Assembly (NCBI GenBank): GCA_950295325.1
Contig: OX485804.1
Span: 45,758,001 to 45,822,000, forward strand
Source of the DNA: Polytrichum commune
Taxonomy: Eukaryota > Streptophyta > Polytrichopsida > Polytrichales > Polytrichaceae
Reading direction: 5' to 3'
Length of the DNA: 64,000 bases
The notes beneath the pieces are model-generated. The model was not told where the DNA came from and did not search any database. It worked only from the letters and a program-made list of their open reading frames with translations. Position numbers and translations under genes: made by a program. Shown piece by piece: positions 11,101-23,936 of the stretch. Numbering within the stretch: position 1 is the first letter of the stretch; the number at the start of each line of letters is the position of its first letter.

Positions 11101-12630
11101 GTGACTTCATACACGACCTTGCAAACAGGCCTCTCCCTCGAATCAAGTTCTCGGCGAAAAGCTCAGGTATAATGTTCTTAATATTTGATGCGTTGACCTA
11201 AACAAACAAACATGGCCACAGTAAACAAACAAACCAAGTAAGTACTTACCCTCTCAAACAGTTTGTAGAAGACAAAGCACACAAACTTTGCATTTGCACT
11301 GGAACCTGAATAGGCTACTTGAGAATGTCATGCATGTAATTGCTGGCATGCTTCTTGAATGATGTAAAGAAATTACGACATCACATAGCACACAAATCTG
11401 CCAGAAAGTGCTATTACGAATCATCAGCAGACTCATCGTACGATCACACCTCCTTTATCATTTAGGGGTCTTCCTCTCGACCGAATTCTTCCATCTACCA
11501 AGATTCAAGTGAAAAAGGTGTGTCCCAATGAAATCATGTTTAGGTTCTCTTTGCATGCCCCTACGCATTAGAACTGCTACTTACTAGTGGCACCCACGGT
11601 TTCTCTTCTCCCTCCTCCACCAAGCGAGCTAGAACGTAAATTAATTCGGCATATCAAGCATTTCAGAGAGGTACTGTTTTAAAACCCTACTTTCCACAGA
11701 CTATATACACGAATATACCGTGTTGACAAGAACATTGGTACTCTTCCGAAGAGCGTCTGATGTCATCTTCTGATACTATGGGGAGCTCTTGTCATCGTAG
11801 GGAACAAACATTTCGTAGACAACAAAGTACAAAAATTTGCAAAACCCTACGCATTAAACCTGCTACTACTCCCCACTAGTGGCACCACGGTTCCTCTTCT
11901 CCCGGATTCCACCACTTAATTCGACATATCGAACAATTCAGAGGTGTAATGTGTTGAACCCCTAATTTGCAGAGACTATGTAGACGCGTACCTTGTTGAC
12001 CAGACCATTGATACTCTTGCGAAGGGCATCCCAAGTCATCCTCTGATACTGCGGGGAGCTCTTGTCATCGACATCCCTCATCATCTGTGCCAGCTTAAAT
12101 GGCGGGATATAAACCCCGCCACTCCTTCCCGGGGCTTTCTCCGCAACCGGGGCAGCCTCCATCTTGACCTCGCCTCCTCGCCCTTCCTCTCCTGCAGCAT
12201 CCCTCCTATCCCTCCCATCCTTCCTCTCCCTGCCATCTCTCTCCCTATCTCTATCTCTGTCTCTATGTCTATCTCTATCTCTATCCCTGCCGCCCCTGCC
12301 ATTTCTTACATCCTCCATCTCCCTTCTGTCTTTGCCGCTTCTCAAATCTTCATCTGCCCTAGGGTTCCACCGGTCCTCTCTGTCGCCCTCCACCTCCATC
12401 TCCACCCTGCTGTTGTCCCTCCTATGATCCCTACCATGCCTTCTATCCCTATCTCTATTCCTGTCTCTATCCCTCTCATCTCGTCTCTCATCCCTGCCGC
12501 TGCTGCGAAAATCCTCCACTCCCGGCTGCCACCGGTCGTCTATCTCCCTTCTTCCTTCGTGTCTGCCACTGTCACTCCTTAACTCTTCTTCCATCCCGAC
12601 CTCCGCCATCCTGTCTGTATCGAGCTCCAA
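8145..12630 (-). CDS. CWC22: Pre-mRNA-splicing factor CWC22 homolog
   Basis: Complete gene of seven exons in minus-strand order: 12630-11992, 11197-10841, 10708-10642, 10443-10340, 10029-9927, 9391-9078 and 8828-8145. Together they make 2268 bp and 755 aa. CWC22 is a core spliceosome protein that also holds eIF4A3 and so links splicing to exon-junction complex deposition in the nucleus. Residues 1-165 are low-complexity, rich in Arg-Asp/Glu dipeptides. [14 protein letters not shown] leads into the MIF4G domain (about 195-390: [44 protein letters not shown]). After [18 protein letters not shown] comes an acidic run (about 455-480), then the MA3 domain (about 485-605: [36 protein letters not shown]). 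The C terminus is a Ser/Asp/Glu tail ending KPKKRRKK. The ATG at 12630 is chosen as the first in the exon-1 frame. Every join keeps phase, and the family alignment is continuous. Confidence 0.97.
11262..11545. repeat. copy of the 277-bp repeat inside CWC22 intron 1
   Basis: In the 794-bp intron 1 (11198-11991), this segment shares ordered phrases with the tandem units at 38390-38962: GAATGTCATGCAT, GCTGGCATGCT, ATTACGACA, AGACTCAT, TCATTTAGGG, CGACCGAATT and CTACCAAGATTCAAGTG. Same strand as the other copies. Non-coding. Confidence 0.75.
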
Positions 12631-12821
12631 ACTCCAAGCACCCGCGAAACTCTTGATCCTGTAACCCTAATTCTTCTACTCCGAGCTCGTTCCCGAAGCT
12701 TAGCTAATGAAGATGGAGCGTTGTGATAGAAGAAGTAAGGTAATGCGTGCCGCCCCCGCCGACCTCATGGCGATGATCCCCGGAGTCTCTTCCAAGTTAG
12801 AGCGACCTCAACGTCTCTCCC

Positions 12822-12857
12822 TCGCCATCGCCATCGCCATCGCCATCTCTCTCTCTA
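12822..12857. repeat. (CGCCAT)n / (CT)n microsatellite in CWC22 upstream region
   Basis: Four consecutive TCGCCA-type hexamers followed by a short CT run, about 190 bp upstream of the CWC22 start codon and so probably in its 5' UTR or promoter. Confidence 0.7.
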
Positions 12858-12875
12858 GGCTTGTATACAGTGGGG

Positions 12876-14374
12876 CTTAGGGCGGGGTCCGAGACCAAAG
12901 CAACTCCAATATCCAGCGATCCTACTGGTCGAGAGCCAGGTTTTCGGACCCAAGGAGTTTACACTAGGGTTCGGGTCCGAGAAACTTGGGGTCCTTTTAA
13001 TTGTTGGACTTTATTTTCGGACTTAAGATTGGATTTAAGCATGAAGATTATTATAGTAGAGGCATTCATAACAGATCATTTAAGAGATTATACGTCATAT
13101 TTGGAGAAGTATAAGGCGGTGTAAAGTTTTTCCCATGTAAGAAGATAGAAATCGGGAGGACTGCAAATTTTTCGGTAATCTTATTCCTAATTGAAATTAT
13201 TGTGAATTTTTTATGCCAAAAGTTGGCCTAAACGTATGACCGATGTCTAGAGTATGTCATAACCGCTCATTTTAACCTCTCATTCCTCCTCACTTTAGCA
13301 CTCAAAACAAGAACTTGTGTCATAGCACTATTGGTTATGCCATGATCAAAAGTTAGTCCCAGCCTTATCAAAATTAGGACACCCTATACATTCCCGAATG
13401 AGGTCTTGATTAGGAATAGGTGGATTGACTATTTTTTTAAGGATCACAAGACTTGAAAGTGGTCTACATTTGTTATATAAAGGTTCTAGGTTTGAGTGGT
13501 GATCTAATTTGCCAAGGGTATAGAAATTTTATTTGGGGCCATTAATCCATGTATTGGATTAGGTTTTTAATACAATAATGCTAATAATATTTGCGGCATG
13601 TATACACCCCCGTTAAGTGTTCTAAATACATGGTGGCAAGATGTTGGCATATAAATTTTATAATGCTTGATGCGTATGTACATGACTATCATTACAAATA
13701 TATATAATATCTCTCATGACCTCTAGTATTGATTGCCAAAACATTTGTCATTGGTCAACCAAACTATTCTCATCATCGGGAACCTTTCTATAAGCCATGG
13801 AGGTTCAAATGTGACCTAGGCACATGGAATGTATATTTTGTGTACTAGAAGTGAATGTTTATGTGTCATCCATGTCAATATTGTACTATGTATCATACAC
13901 CTTATGTGGTACACCCTACATGGTGGGGGTAGTATGATAGTTAGAGCAATATGAAGAGAAGTTGAACCGATGTGTAAATAAAATATGTGGTATTTGTTGT
14001 GATGTTGGGAAGTGCATATGTAGATATTGTGGTGTGTGAGATCTTGTAGTCCAGGTCCATTAAAAGAAACTCTTTTACATTTGAGTCTAACCATTTGGTG
14101 TGTAATAACCAAGTTTGTATTCACACTACATACTATACACTCTGCATACCAAATAAATGACAGTCCTCGTGTGGTTAAAATAAGAGGAGTATTCTCTTGA
14201 GTGGGGATCGTTGAGATTTGGCAGGGAAGTGATGCCACATTCGCATTACTTCATTCTTTCATATTTTGGACCTAGACCCTAGTGTAAAGTTGGGTCCAAA
14301 AATTTCTCTCAACCAATAATGTTCAATTTTGGAGTTTCTTTGGTCTTGGATCCTAGTGGAAAACCTGCCCTAAG
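12876..14374. mobile_element. TIR DNA element (about 1.5 kb, non-autonomous), 5' of CWC22
   Basis: The ends 12876-12984 and 14259-14374 are inverted copies of roughly 110 bp. Read inward, both have CTTAGGGC.GG, GAGACCAAAG or AAGACCAAAG followed by AACTCCAA, a GGTCGAGAG/GGTTGAGAG phrase, GGACCCAA, TTTACACTAGGGT and a GGTCC phrase, with about 25% divergence. The 1.27-kb interior carries no recognisable transposase. Long TIRs with a non-coding centre suggest a Mutator-like non-autonomous element, but no target duplication could be confirmed. It begins 246 bp upstream of the CWC22 ATG. Confidence 0.7.
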
Positions 14375-15879
14375 ATATTTGGGAATTAATGGGTTTGTTT
14401 TTAAGCTCTCCAACTTCTACAAATTAGAAAATCCAACGAACTTGTGTTGCTTTAACAATCTATGATGAAGCATCAACAAAACCGGAATTGAAAATCAAAC
14501 CTCCACTTATTTAATAATGGTTCTCAAAAGTGTGTGTTTGTTGATGCCTAAACTGACTTCATTAGGACCTCCTCTTAATTGTGTTCACTACTGAGTGTGG
14601 AGTATATAAGGTTTGTAGACATAGTCCAATCTCGTTTAAGCATGTGTCCCCACCCACCACAAGGTAGGCAGTAAACCCCACCCTACACCAAGAGAATTCT
14701 TGAGCATGGTAGGGCCAACGGGCTCAAATTCACGTTGGATTGCCCGACATTGGTTTTTCTTTTCTTTCTAAGCATGTGTCTTTATGGTGTGTGTTCTTTG
14801 ATCTTCACCTAACCACACAACAATCAAATATAGGGGTCTGATCAAGGGAAATAACCAAATAGCACATGCATACCTGAGGGTCTAGGTCTAAGGTATGCAA
14901 AAATAAAGTGGTGCTAATGTGGCACCGCTTTCCCACCAAATCTCATTAGTCCCAACTTAAGGAAAATCAATGCTACTCTTAGGTTGAAGACACCAATCTT
15001 CAAGCTTGGATCTAATCTTGAGTCCCAAAGGTTGGTTCATTGAAGGATGTTTTGGACCTTGGGTATGTTGGACATGGACTATGTATAGGGTTTATTTGGG
15101 TCGAGGAGAGGCATTCCCAAAATTAAGGACCTATTGCTGAGGGCAGTAGCCCAAGGTGTAGACTTGCAATTCCGGGAATGCCCTCTCCTTGAGCCCTACA
15201 ACTGAAATTCAAGTATATTTTGGGTTTATACATCATTTATGGACAATTCTAACTGCCATGCTTAAAAATATGGATTGATCACAATGCATTATGCCACATG
15301 TAATGGGCATAGGGCATTTAAGGCACATAATGCCCCATCACATACAATTGGGGCATTATGCTATATAAGGAAAAAATATTTACAAAGGGGAATCGGTCCT
15401 AGTTCTTCATATATGATGTACACCCACTCTAAGAAGTAGTCAAACGATTGCAAGTTTTTTTCAAGGATGTTTTCCCTCAATCATAAATATATAAATATAT
15501 ATAATTCTACTTGAAACTAGTGAAAGTTTACACCATCTCGACAAAACCTATCAAATCTATGTATCACAATCTTTTTTAATGGACCTTGAAGTGGTTGGAA
15601 CCCTGAAATCTTCCTTTGTAACAAAAGTTTTATAATTTGTAACTTCTATAATTGGTGAAGATCAAGTGCTTTTTATATATTTTGGAACCTTAAATATGTA
15701 TTCTTAAAGGAAAATCTTCTAAACTGATTTAGTGAATATCGAGGACTTTGATCCTTATAAGTTCTTAGTGGCCATGGTATTAAATAAGTTTCTTCCTATA
15801 AAGATTTACATTAAAAAACATACACAGTGCCACATTATATAAACTATACACAAGTTTACATTTATCCTTATATACATTT
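14375..15879. other. intergenic, repeat fragments only
   Basis: No gene seen. Contains a partial R1-family copy (about 14580-14870, with CATGTGTCTTTATGG, CACCTAACCACA and ATAACCAAATAG). A small hairpin lies at about 15087-15205, its arms sharing AGGAGAGG.CATTCCC and its reverse complement. Confidence 0.45.
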
Positions 15880-17040
15880 TTACAAGGAAAAGTTATGAAA
15901 ATCTAGCAAACTTCCTCTATATTGTGCTCCTTTAACTTCCTTATTGGAATGTAAATTGGGGCATCTACAATGTGCCTTTCCCTTGGGTGAAGTATCATGA
16001 GATTTTATCTCATATTCACAAACCATTTCATCATCTAAATCCATGTCTCTAGCAACAAAGCCATGGTGCTCGCTGCCACCTACCACAATCGTGGCCACCA
16101 TGCCACTGAATAGCTGCACATGAACACAAATCAATGCCATCGTCATTATTTGCAATTTCCTCTAAACAATCCTCATCTCACCATTAATTTTGCATACCTA
16201 ACTAGCATTGCCATACGCATCGCTTTCCAAATCATTCTCCTCGTCATCCTCCAATGATTGTACTACATTCCTCCCTTCAAATCTATGAACTAGTGCTAGT
16301 ATTTGTTGAGCATTAAAATACCTCGTGGTACGGTGGTAGGATATATAATGTCAAAGAAGACGTTTAAGAAGTCATCCATTTTTACATCACGTGGAGTCAT
16401 CATAATTCTACAAATAGAAGCAACCCTTCTCACATCCATTCCATTAAATTGAAGAGGAAAAATCCATGTGGGATTTTAATAGAGTTGCCCGCCTCTACAC
16501 TTAGAAAACAATGCTCCACTAAGGCTCACACTCAAATGTTTTTTTCATACAAAACCTTGCTTATTGATGAGCCCTTTGCAAGATGTGTTGTGCAAAAGGC
16601 TTGCTCTATTTTTTAAGCCAACCTCCCCAAAACTTTGCATACTTCAATTTTATCTCATTCGTGCCTCAAATAGAAATGTTTGGGTGCACAAATTCAAAGT
16701 GATCCTGACCATTATCTTCCAAACAATAACCCACTATACCAAGAAACGTATGCAAGCCTTCATCTCTTAAATTCTTGCATGAGACAATATGATCAACAAG
16801 AGGATCATGCTCCCACCCAAGAGTTGCTTTGATCTTCTTACTCAACATAGGAGGACTATTAAAATTGTCCTTCAAAACCATTTGGAAATGCAAATAGGTA
16901 AGAATTCCACCTCTCTCCGCTGCACACAACCCTCCAAGGCATTCTTATTCAATGAAGCTCCTTATAACAACCGACTGCCAAATATCAATGTCTAAACCTT
17001 TTGTTGCAATGATAGCACTAACCTCAACGTATTTCACGTT
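15880..17040 (-). pseudogene. decayed HUH/Rep-like (replitron-type?) transposon protein
   Basis: Minus-strand reading interrupted by at least five stops or frameshifts. Recognisable pieces in order: EVSAIIATKGLDIDIWQSVV, CAAERGGILTYLHFQMVLK, KKIKATLGWEHDPL, VSCKNLRDEGLHTFLGIVGY, CLEDNGQDHFEFVHPN, LKYAKFWGGW, then GMDVRRVASICRIMMTPRD and DDFLNVFF. The order RGG..LHFQ, then SCKNLRDEGLHTFLGIVGYC, recalls plant repeat proteins with a replication-initiator (HUH, H-x-Q) core such as those of replitrons. I recognise the family from memory only, so the class is uncertain. That it is a broken transposon gene is fairly secure. A short acidic frame at 15880-16155 looks like the C-terminal remnant. Confidence 0.42.
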
Positions 17041-20000
17041 GCTCTAGCTCTTTGTTGACCCTAGGCTTTAGCAACAACTTTGACACTACTTGTTATGAAT
17101 GGCATTGCAATTTGTAAGCCATTAAGTGCACATCTCCATCAAATAACCTACCTTCAAGTTGCAAACCATGCCAAACAAGCAAACCCTCTACATTGTTGCA
17201 AGTAGCCTCTTATAAGCATCTAACAAGCAGTGAAACACTTCCTTCTAAATTATTGTTTCTAAAGAGCCCGCCACATGCCATGCCAATTAAGCTTCTTATA
17301 CCCCACGTTGATATTAAACCATCCAACTAGGGATTATTTTTTCCTAGTGATATATGAGTCACCTAGTACATCTAATGAAGTGAAAAAAATACTACTTATT
17401 CCCAATGTATAGAGTAAGTCTAATATTCACCCTTTATAACTTTCTATCGTATGGTTTTTCTTTTCAAAGGTCTTTAATTTATGTTTTGTGATATATCGTT
17501 AATTTGAGTTGAAGTCCATGCATTGAGGGGTTAAATCTTCACCCTTGAAGCATGAGGGTTAAGGGTAAAGCAATTTCTAAGATGTGTTATACAATAACAT
17601 TTCCAATGACATTTTTGAGATTTCTTCAAAGGTGACATGATATTCTCACACACGTCTAGAAAACTTATTGTATTTAGGCATTGATTGCACCCATAACTAG
17701 CAACGCTTATTTCTTACACGTTGTAGGTATGGAAGAATGTCAATCCTACATGCATATTGAAAGCATACTAAAAAATGCTATTTATTGATATGAAACCAGA
17801 TTTGACATGAAAGTCTTAATAGTTAATGGGGAGGAAAGGAAGTAGATAGAATGGTTATGGAATGAACTATGACTCTCACAACTTTGGGAACAAGGTGTTT
17901 TTCTTATCATGTGGACAAGTGTACAATGGCATTTTTGAACTCGCAGTGGGAATTTCACATTTGCCAACTTTGATAGCCTCCCAAGGGCTAAAAAATGGTA
18001 ATTTACCACAAGTGTATTAAGACATGGTTTGCAAGTCCCAAGGACCGAACTTTAAAGGACCAAGCCTAACAATAAAAGCAAAAGCAAGACATTCTTTATT
18101 TTATTTTTTTCCCACCCTAACTTTATTATACTACATTTGTTTAAGCCTTCAATATATAACTTAGAAGTTAATCTTTTGGGAAGGATATTGAGAATTTGTT
18201 ACGATTTCAAAGAATTTACATATATACACTACAATGATTTTATTTATTTATTTTTTGGTTGAAGATTACTAGATGGAATTCTCATAGAAGGACAAAATGG
18301 GACAAAACTCCATTTAATACATGACACCGTGTCTTACTAAGGTTTTCGTCTGTTTTGGAGGACACAAAGTGGACAATCTCGGGGAGGTCACTCCCTCTTT
18401 AATTGATGCATACATGTGCACTCATGACTTATTTATTAGGGGGTTATTTAACTTGCATAAAATATTATGAGGTATGGTATTTTGCAAAATAAAGGTAAAT
18501 GCTTGTATTTTAATACACCCTATCCGTAATTATAATTTATGGGGAAATCTTTTTAAAATACCTTATTTTACTTATACTGCCAAATTTTTTTGAAAAAAAG
18601 ATTGCAATTCAAACAACGCATTGAACTTTTCCCTTCCGGCACGTAGGTAGAGAACATGAACTCCACATTGGATATGTTGGTCTAGTAACGTTCAAGCCAA
18701 CTAGCCTGCGAAGTCATCCATCCAAGCTTTTTCAACATAAAATTAGCTCTTTTCATCCACAAGCACAAACCCTACCCTAGACCAGCGACCCATAGTAATT
18801 GTTTCCACGCTATTTTACATATATTGCTTAGATAAAATAGACCATTAAATGTGATGGTATTTTACATGTAAACATGCTTCATTATTTTATAACTCCTTGT
18901 ATTATATGAACATTTTTTGCAAAATTTATCTACAATGAATATATTAGACCTTTTTTTTTTATTGCATGTTGTTTTTATGATTTTCACTAGTGACCTCCAT
19001 GAGGGACAATCTCTAGTAGACCTTTGAGAAGTAGTGTTGTTATCCTATGAGGGCATATATTAAAGGTAAAAATCATTAGCATATCAATTTAGACAATATT
19101 TTATGTGAATAATAAATTTTCTACTAATTTTGATTCAAGTTAAGAAATTTGAAGTCATTGATATATGAAGCTTCTACAATTAATTAAAAAGTAAACTATG
19201 TTTTAAGAAAAAAAAAATTAAAGCGGTACATGGGGATATACTTTGAGAAACTTCAAATGAGTCAGTTAACCTTGAAGGCCATCATTATCATCTATTAAGT
19301 CAAACTCGAGGGTTTAGTAAATTGATGACTTACTAATATCCTACTAAAACGGGCCTACTAAAATCCTTCATTACACCTAGGTTAAGACGCACCAAGTTGG
19401 TTAATAATTTATAATGAAATAGGAGGAACATTTTTGACAAGCATGTGTTCTTCATGTTCTTCATCATGTGCTAGTTGCTATGAAATTATGTAGAATTGGA
19501 GATAATTTGAGTCTATTTGCACCATATGATAGCATGAGTTGCATTTTTGATCAGTTTCTAGTAATATCTAAAATTTATACTTTCAAAGAGCTTTCAACAA
19601 ATCCAAAGTATGCAAATGCATAATGGTGTGAGAAACACCTATCGGTTCTACACTTACATGTTGTGTGGGCCATTTCTTGGAACCACAGATGTTGCGATCT
19701 TCTTTATTTATTATTTATTTACAACTGAGAAGATACCAAGATTTCATAAACAGTTTGTATGCATAGTAAAGAAAGAGACATGTCACACAACTTTACCAAG
19801 TAGAAAAGGTTATGCCACTATGTAAGTAAAAGGGTAATTGGAACATTTTAGTGTAGAACTTTGCACATGTCATAAGACAAGGCTTCACCTAACATTTAGC
19901 AATATAATTTGATCTTCAAAGATAGGTCTAATACTAAAAGTACAAATGATTAATGACCCAGTGGTACATGCAAAGATTAATGCCATGTGAAGACCTGGTA

Positions 20001-20543
20001 TGTTCAAACTTCAAACTTGCTCATGAACCAATGAAATTCGATGGGCCTGACTTGAAAGTTGCCTTGGCAACACCAAAGTCTTGATAGGTCAAAGTGTTTG
20101 ATACCAAAACTCAACAAAAACACACGTTGCAACAAAAACACATGGCTATTTGCCACTCCTTTATTCTCTTGATCACGTGAAAAACACATCCTTAACCTAA
20201 AACTAATGTAGAATGAGTCCTTGATGATTATCCTCCCTAAGCTCCTCTTGAATAATATACAACTACACTTTGGTGATGCTAGCTTCAATGTAAATTCATT
20301 ACAAAACATCATGGAGCCTAAATCCTAAAATTCCTAGTATGTGACAATCTATGTATTACACACCACAAGTCCTTCAACATCTTGACATTTTTTTCCTAAT
20401 CTAAGGCCGTATTTGTTTGTCGTATGATTGATTGAGACATCAATTACCCTTCGAAAAGCTCATAATCTCTTGTACATCTTCCATCCGCTTGTTGTTCTTG
20501 AGAGCCTACCAACTTTCTACATTTTTTCCTCTTGTACACCTAT
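17041..20543. other. AT-rich intergenic region without recognised genes
   Basis: No coding sequence or strong repeat structure recognised. The region ends at the stop codon of the GARP gene; some of 20200-20543 is likely its 3' UTR on the minus strand. Confidence 0.4.
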
Positions 20544-23500
20544 TTACGAATTGGTGGAGAGGGCAAGTTGCAATCTTACCCCCTCATTTGCATGAAATGG
20601 ATTACACATTAAGGGCAAGTTATGATCAAACGGTCCCTCAGTGGACATTGTTAGATCTAACTTCACCTTGGGCATTGAAAAAGTGACCTCTTCGCTCACA
20701 TTTTTGTGTGAGCTCATGAAATCAACCACATGAGTGTGGCCTACGTTTTCAGCAAAAGACGGTACATATCTGTATGGGTTTACGGGTGGATGCCAAGGGT
20801 TTAGCCTCGACAATGACAAATTATTGTCAAGATTCATATTAGATTGCCAATCATCCTCTTTGCATGGCACAATGACTTCTCCTACATATGGATCATGTAA
20901 TGCTTTAAAACTTTGCATGTCAACTCCATGGCATTGCAAATTTGGCTCTTCTTCTCGGCTCAATATCTTGGTTATTGATTGAAAATTTGATAACTCAAGG
21001 GTCTGCAAAACATATACATTAGGTAATGTCAAGTTCAATGGCTTTAATATAAGCTATCCTTTTGGGTATCATGACTTGAAAATGTCATAGCGGGCCTAAT
21101 GAACCTTCTTGATAGGAATCCATGGCTAGAAGCTTTCAAAATTGATATACATAAATTGCATGTCCTTGGGGGCAAAATTAGTAATCATAAATTGCTCTTT
21201 GTAGATATCTATGCACTCCATATGCAATTATTCTAACTTCTACCAATAATTTACCCCAATTTCATTCTACAATTAGGTCTATACATGATCATGCATAAAT
21301 AAGATTATAACATTCCTGAGGAAGATATAGAGACAAATGATAAAAGGGATAATGAAATAATACAAGAAAAACACTTTGTCATTTTGGGACTATCCCAAGC
21401 ACAAAATAATAATGGTCTCCCACTAAGGATAATTTTTTGTTGCAAGGAAAATTGTTTGGTTTGGGAAATTATAAGAAAAAAAAACGATGATAGCAACACA
21501 TGGCTTAAGAAAAGAAGAGAAAAAACAATGCAATCTAGGAAGTGAAAATTCCATCTACACGCACCTGGTCTGATCGTTCCATGGAGAAATTGTGTCCGGC
21601 CTCAACATTGCCATACTTGTGACTTTGTACATCATAAGACTTTTCCAAGTCCACGCCAAAAGTATCCTTTGTAATGACGTTGTGCATTACATGATTGTTG
21701 AGGATTTCTTCATAACCGTGTGTCGTGTTTTGGAAGACTCCTGGCTTCGTTCCTTGTTCTTTGCTCAACTTTGTCAACGCCTCGAGTGCCACTAATTCCC
21801 TCCGAAATTGCTCCAAATCCACGTCGTCAAGCGCGTTTGTTTGCTTTTGCTCTACTTTCTTGAGAATGTCTTCAAATATTGTAGTGGATGGCCATTGAGG
21901 GTTGTTTTGCATTGCTCCACCTCTCCAGTTATATTTGACATCTAATCGCATAATGGGCAAGAAATAGTCTCATTAATAATTGATTGGAGCCTAAAACTTA
22001 AAGATGCAACAAAGCTCAATTTGAGCTCCTTTTTTAAAGGTCGGACTCATTGAAAGAGACATAGTGTCAATAGTTTGAAATTCTTTTAAAAGCAAAACTA
22101 TAATTGAGTAAATTGAATACACTTACTTGTTTGTAGACCACCACGTGAATGCTTCTCACTCCTATACATCTGCAAAAATTAACGCAAAATTTACCAACAC
22201 AAAATACTAGCAAAATAATCAACACTTTTGAATTGCATGCCATATCATCTTTGAAGAATCTTTTCAAAAAATTTAAGTGTATATTTCTAGTACTACAATC
22301 CAAGCGACTTCCAATGTGAGCAAATTGTAAACATCTATAGAACATCACAAATAACTCTACAGATGAAATTATATCAGCTCAAGAGCCTATACAAACATCC
22401 TATATTGGACACCAACAATATGTGGTTTTGATGGCCTTACAGTGGCCTAATGCACACTCACTTTAGATCACGTATTTTATTGTAAGTCATGTACCTGAAG
22501 GTGACTTTTTACATGTGCGAGAGTTAGCCCGTCCACATTCATGAGCTGCAAGACCCGCTTGGGTGTCGCTGCTGCACACAAAATTAGATATTAAGTCCGT
22601 CATCAGTATGGAATCGTGATACACAGGCTACATCACAAGTTGATTTTAATTCAAGATTAAATTATGGTGCAATCCCACAGAAGGCATTGGTCTCATTTCA
22701 TCTTGCACAGATTACAGTAGCCTTCTTAGGATGAGGAATTAGGTGCTTCCGTAACCAATTTGGTTTGCATAGATCCAAAGCAACCTACTCCAAGTCACTC
22801 TGCTTTAGCTTTGTGATTAGATTCGAATTGGTGTTAGACTGCCGATTCATTGCATACTCAGTTTATATTAGGGTTTAGTATGTTTCTGGAAGTTAGGTTG
22901 CGTTGTGTGCCCCGATGTTAATGTCTTTAAGACCTGGTTTGATGTGTCTAGTAGAACATTTAATATAAGAAGTTTTCATGGGTAATTTGGAGTTGCTTTC
23001 GTATTTCAAACACCATCATCTTGAAGATTCGAGATTCTTGTAAGAAATTTTATGAATTACTATCTTATTCTTGACGTGAACATAACTAGGGTCTGGATGG
23101 CAACTTCCAGAAAATTACTTGTAATCAAATAGTTCTCAACACGTAGACCGATTCAGAAACGAAATGGTGGCAATGGATTAGATCAAATCCCTCTTGAGTC
23201 TTTCCAAGCATGTTGCTTTGTGAAATACCAAATTATAATCCTTCCATTAGGAGCATAATTTAGAAACCTCCAGAAGGTTTCATTAACTGCAGACAGGAAA
23301 GTAGGGTTTAGTAGGGTTCTGGAAGCTTCTGTTACAAGGTTCACAAATCTGTGCTAAAAAGAAGATGTCAAAGATGACGACGATCATGGTACTGATCGAT
23401 GCATCGCAGAAGGTTGTGATCCCAACATCATCGATCGTCTGTGATTCCATGCTCCAATTTTATGACGTACTTACAGATCAGTAAAATTAGAAAATTGTTA

Positions 23501-23936
23501 TGCAGACAAGCAGAAGAATTTGTTTGGGAATTGGTTGGAGAATTGCAGAATCTGAAATGAAATTGGATAGGCGCTGCTTACTTTTGTGGCCACCGAGACG
23601 CTCGACAGCGGAGATGAAGTTGTGGTGCATGTCTGGTGTCCATCGGAGCTTGGGTGCGGCGGATCGCACATACTTGCGAGCTGCCTTCTCCCTCCTCCTC
23701 CTTGCAGGACCGCCACCTTGGTCGACCTTGCAGTAATCCTGATCCATCTCATCATGGCCACCCCCCATGTCCGAGTCGATTGGCGACAAATCTTCCTGAA
23801 AGCATCGAGGAGCCGGAGGAGCTGCTCCAGGGTGAATTCTTCGTCCATGACCACCGCCACCGCTTTCCACCACCACACCATGAAGATGAGGATGAGGATG
23901 ATGATGCCTTGGCCTCAATCCTTGTAGCAGCTCCAT
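20544..23936 (-). CDS. GARP (G2-like) Myb-family transcription factor
   Basis: Complete gene of five exons in minus-strand order: 23936-23582, 22571-22495, 22169-22127, 21941-21565 and 21002-20544. They total 1311 bp and encode 436 aa. All introns are GT..AG, and exon phases (1,0,1,0) join cleanly. The single-repeat GARP DNA-binding domain spans about residues 86-149: RKYVRSAAPKLRWTPDMHH, FISAVERLGGHK, TATPKRVLQLMNVDGLTLAH, VKSHLQMYRSEK. It includes the characteristic SHLQMYR helix and is cut by introns after GGHK and after HLQ. This belongs to the KANADI-related, At2g38300/At2g40260-type group, not ARR-B or GLK. The N terminus is His/Pro- and Gly-rich; the rest is unstructured. VKLDLTMS near the C terminus could be a degenerate EAR-type repression motif. 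The start is the first ATG of the frame. Confidence 0.93.

Noticed and set aside
12164-12582. Plus-strand frames with Ser-Leu and Ile-Pro repeats
   Set aside because: Antisense shadows of the RD/RE-coding repeats in CWC22 exon 1.
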